Below are positions 39,781-42,661 of a stretch of DNA of 42,661 nt, piece by piece (the stretch's first letter is position 1; every line of letters starts with the position of its first letter). Made by a program: the position numbers and the translations under genes. The DNA comes from Candidatus Kapaibacterium sp. (GTDB taxonomy: Bacteria > Bacteroidota > Ignavibacteria > Kapaibacteriales > Kapaibacteriaceae): the NCBI GenBank assembly GCA_018883125.1, contig VEQR01000021.1, positions 1 through 42,661 on the forward strand, given 5' to 3'. The notes under the pieces are model-generated. The model was given only the letters and a program-made list of their open reading frames with translations. It was not told where the DNA came from and did not search any database.

Positions 39781-42661
39781 ATGAAGCGCTTTCTACCCCT
39801 GGCGTTCATTGCCACGCTCGTCGTCGCTAATCTTAGCGCACAAGACATTACTACCCTACTAGGTCGACGCGAAGCGCGCACAGAACTGCAGAACCTCTTC
39901 ACAACGCTATCGCGTGGTGAGGTATTCTCGAATTCAGAGGTTCCCTCGGTGCCTCATGAAGCGTCATTCGTGAGCATTGACCAGAGTCTGTTTCAGCAGG
40001 CGCGGCAGCTTCCGGACAACATCCCGTTCAGCCTGACGGTAAATCTTCCCGGCATTGGCCCTGTCCAAGCCATCGTTGCCCGGTATCGTGTTATTGACGA
40101 AACAACGGAGCTGCTTGCGATGACCGATGATGGGCCCGTGAAGATCCCGGCTCCGCAAAGCGTTCTCATCCGGGGTTTCATACCGTCGATGAAGGGATCG
40201 TTTGTGGTTGCCGCGATCTATTCTGATTATGCCACCGGAATGATCACAACCGGCGCTGATAACGGAGATCGCACGTTTCTGATAAGCCCCCTGAAGATCG
40301 ACAAGCCTCAATCAACAATGGTCATCTACGACCAGTCGCTCGTGCCGTCGCGCAATGAATGGGCCTGTCATGCGAAGGAGCCGGAGAACTTTGACGCGCG
40401 CATCAGAGAAAGAAAACAATCCGAGAATTCACAGGTTCGGTATCGTCAGATCAAGATCGCCCTTGAAGGTGATTTCGACTACTATATCGATCACAATAGG
40501 GACCTCGCCAAGGCAACGAAGTACGCAGAGTCTGTCGTGGCTGCCTCAAGCGCTATTTACGAGCGTGATGTCACCGCAACGTTGATCATCGCTCAGCTCA
40601 ATATCTGGACAACAAATGACCCCTACACAGGAACGAACACAACAACACTGCTGGGACAGTTTGCCAATCGGTGGACGGCCAACTTTGGGAATGTGAATCG
40701 CACGCTGGCGCACCTATTGTCGGGAATCAATGGCATTGGAGGTGTAGCCTATCTGGAGACCATGTGCAACAAGCAGTATGGTTACGCCGTAAGTGGACTG
40801 AACAACAACATCACGTACCCGGCTGCCGGGTATGTGTGGGACACGGACGTGTTCTCGCATGAAACTGGTCACAATGTCGGTTCGCCACACACCTTTAACT
40901 GTGGCTGGGCTCCGCCGATCGATTCCTGTGTTGCGGCTGAAGGGGGCACATGCTACACGGGCACCAAAGCCGTCAAGGGGACGATCATGTCCTACTGCCA
41001 TCTGACGGCTCAGGGGACAAACCTGCTCTTTCACCCGAGGGTGATTGCCGTGATGCAGAACCGGCTTCAGAACGATGCTTGCACGCCCCTTACGTATGAA
41101 CTTACCGTGAAGATTGCCGACACTGTTCGCGCGTGTCGGAATGGTGATAAGATTGTTTCAGCTACCGCTACAGCCGGAGCCGAGCCGTACACCTATCGTT
41201 GGTTCAGTTCGTACTTCGACACGGTTACGACGGTGAATTCATTTCTCATCAAACAGCCACGCAATTTTTCCTTCTTTGTCGAAGCACGCGATGCCGTTGG
41301 AAACGTCGCCAGAGACACCTGCGTGATGACAGTGTTTGAGCCTCCGCAGGCAAAGCTTAAGACAGCTTCGACGAAGCTGTGTTCAGGGAAAAGTGCTGAC
41401 ATCCAATGTGAGATCACCGGAGGTAAACAGCCGTTTTCCTACCAGTGGCTTCGTAACGGGCAGCTCGTTGCCAATGTAGGTGAATTCTATTCGCAGCGTG
41501 TGGACGACGCAACCCGCGTATCGGTGATCGTTACCGATGGGAATGGTTGTGCGGATACAGCCAATCTCGATCTGAAGCCCTATGACTTTCAGATGACCTT
41601 TCAGCCGGCGTCGATCACCATGCCGCAGCTACCGCCGTGTAAGAACTCATTTCTGCAAGAGTACACTCTGAGAAATACTGGGGCCGATACCATTGTGATA
41701 GACTCGGTAAGTTCTGGTGCTGCGATCAAGCCTACGATGCAGTTGCCGATCACCATCGTGCCCGGAGCATCGGTAAAGGTGCCGATCACGGTGACGGTGC
41801 GCGGTACGGGAACGATCCGAGATGACATTCTCTTTCTCGAAAAGAACTGTCGCTGGCGATTCCGAACGCCCGTGACCGGACAGCGGAGCCTGCCAAAGAT
41901 CTTTTCGGCTCTCCCGTTCGACCTCGGGACGAAGATCCTTTGTGATTCCGCCACTCCGCGGACGATCGTCCTTGGTTTCAACAACCCGACCTCCTTCACG
42001 ATGAGATTCTCTGCCGTGTACGCAAAGTCAACAGGCACAACCGTGGCTTTTGATAGAGCCCCGTTCGTGCTGCCTGCCGGCGCTGACCGGTCGGCGTTGA
42101 TCAATCTCACATCAGCACTGCCCGCGGGTACCTATACCGACACGCTGACCTTGACCTATGAAAGCGACGGTTGCGAGGGATCGTTCACAGCTCCGATCAT
42201 CTATCGGAATGCGCAGGTGAAGATCACGAATCCGACTGCGGTGAATTTTGATACGGTGAAGTCGGACTCCAAGCCGATTGTGCGAACGCTTCCGATATCA
42301 GCAACGTTTACCGGTGCACCTTCCGCAACGGTGCAATACGTTGAGATCACTGATCCGTTTGTGACATCGATGAAGCAAGGCCTTGTGTTGCCGAATGGCA
42401 AGACGACGAACGTTACCGTGACACTTGATCCAAAAGACATCACTGCGGGTGGTGTGCTTAAGGGTACGCTTCGATATCTCGTTGATTCGTGCGCCGCCCC
42501 TTACGATATCCAGCTGACCGCCAACGTGGTGGTGGTTGGCGTCGATGAGGATAAGGGGGCTGACGCGGCCCGTATCAGTGTGAGCGATGACGGTATTGTG
42601 GTGTCCGATGCACGCGGTCGCGTTGAGGTGTACGATCTCCGTGGACAGCTTGTGGCAAGTG
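39781..42661 (+). CDS. Secreted zinc metalloprotease (HExGH, reprolysin-like) with Ig-like repeats; truncated by window end
   Basis: MKRFLPLAFIATLVVANLSAQ; 'DTDVFSHETGHNVGSPHTFNCGW', 'GTIMSYCHL'; C-terminal part enters 'ISVSDDGIVVSDARGRVEVYDLRGQLVAS' (sorting-domain-like). Confidence 0.88.
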   Translation, partial: MKRFLPLAFIATLVVANLSAQDITTLLGRREARTELQNLFTTLSRGEVFSNSEVPSVPHEASFVSIDQSLFQQARQLPDNIPFSLTVNLPGIGPVQAIVARYRVIDETTELLAMTDDGPVKIPAPQSVLIRGFIPSMKGSFVVAAIYSDYATGMITTGADNGDRTFLISPLKIDKPQSTMVIYDQSLVPSRNEWACHAKEPENFDARIRERKQSENSQVRYRQIKIALEGDFDYYIDHNRDLAKATKYAESVVAASSAIYERDVTATLIIAQLNIWTTNDPYTGTNTTTLLGQFANRWTANFGNVNRTLAHLLSGINGIGGVAYLETMCNKQYGYAVSGLNNNITYPAAGYVWDTDVFSHETGHNVGSPHTFNCGWAPPIDSCVAAEGGTCYTGTKAVKGTIMSYCHLTAQGTNLLFHPRVIAVMQNRLQNDACTPLTYELTVKIADTVRACRNGDKIVSATATAGAEPYTYRWFSSYFDTVTTVNSFLIKQPRNFSFFVEARDAVGNVARDTCVMTVFEPPQAKLKTASTKLCSGKSADIQCEITGGKQPFSYQWLRNGQLVANVGEFYSQRVDDATRVSVIVTDGNGCADTANLDLKPYDFQMTFQPASITMPQLPPCKNSFLQEYTLRNTGADTIVIDSVSSGAAIKPTMQLPITIVPGASVKVPITVTVRGTGTIRDDILFLEKNCRWRFRTPVTGQRSLPKIFSALPFDLGTKILCDSATPRTIVLGFNNPTSFTMRFSAVYAKSTGTTVAFDRAPFVLPAGADRSALINLTSALPAGTYTDTLTLTYESDGCEGSFTAPIIYRNAQVKITNPTAVNFDTVKSDSKPIVRTLPISATFTGAPSATVQYVEITDPFVTSMKQGLVLPNGKTTNVTVTLDPKDITAGGVLKGTLRYLVDSCAAPYDIQLTANVVVVGVDEDKGADAARISVSDDGIVVSDARGRVEVYDLRGQLVAS

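Overview
The window (about 42.7 kb) looks like chromosomal DNA from a Bacteroidota/Chlorobiota-type organism. This placement is inferred from several proteins with type IX secretion (T9SS)-style C-terminal sorting domains and from TAnnTTTG promoter-like boxes. It carries a housekeeping block (tRNA-Glu, coaE, trxA, pterin dehydratase, eno, a phosphohexomutase). It also carries secreted or envelope proteins (DUF4397 repeats, multicopper oxidase, serine hydrolase, metalloprotease), a three-gene envelope operon with a 1672-aa protein, a propeller sensor kinase plus LuxR-type regulator, and an MbnP / di-haem peroxidase operon. One IS3-type element joins two truncated genes. The two most unusual signals are not genes. 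First, the 7-mer ARGGGGC (GCCCCYT) is scattered over the whole window in both orientations at roughly six times chance expectation by eye count. Second, degenerate 7/8-bp tandem arrays sit directly on gene boundaries, mostly as inverted pairs, and one pair encloses a four-helix-bundle (23S-IVS-like) gene. All counts and homology calls were made by reading; no searches were run.
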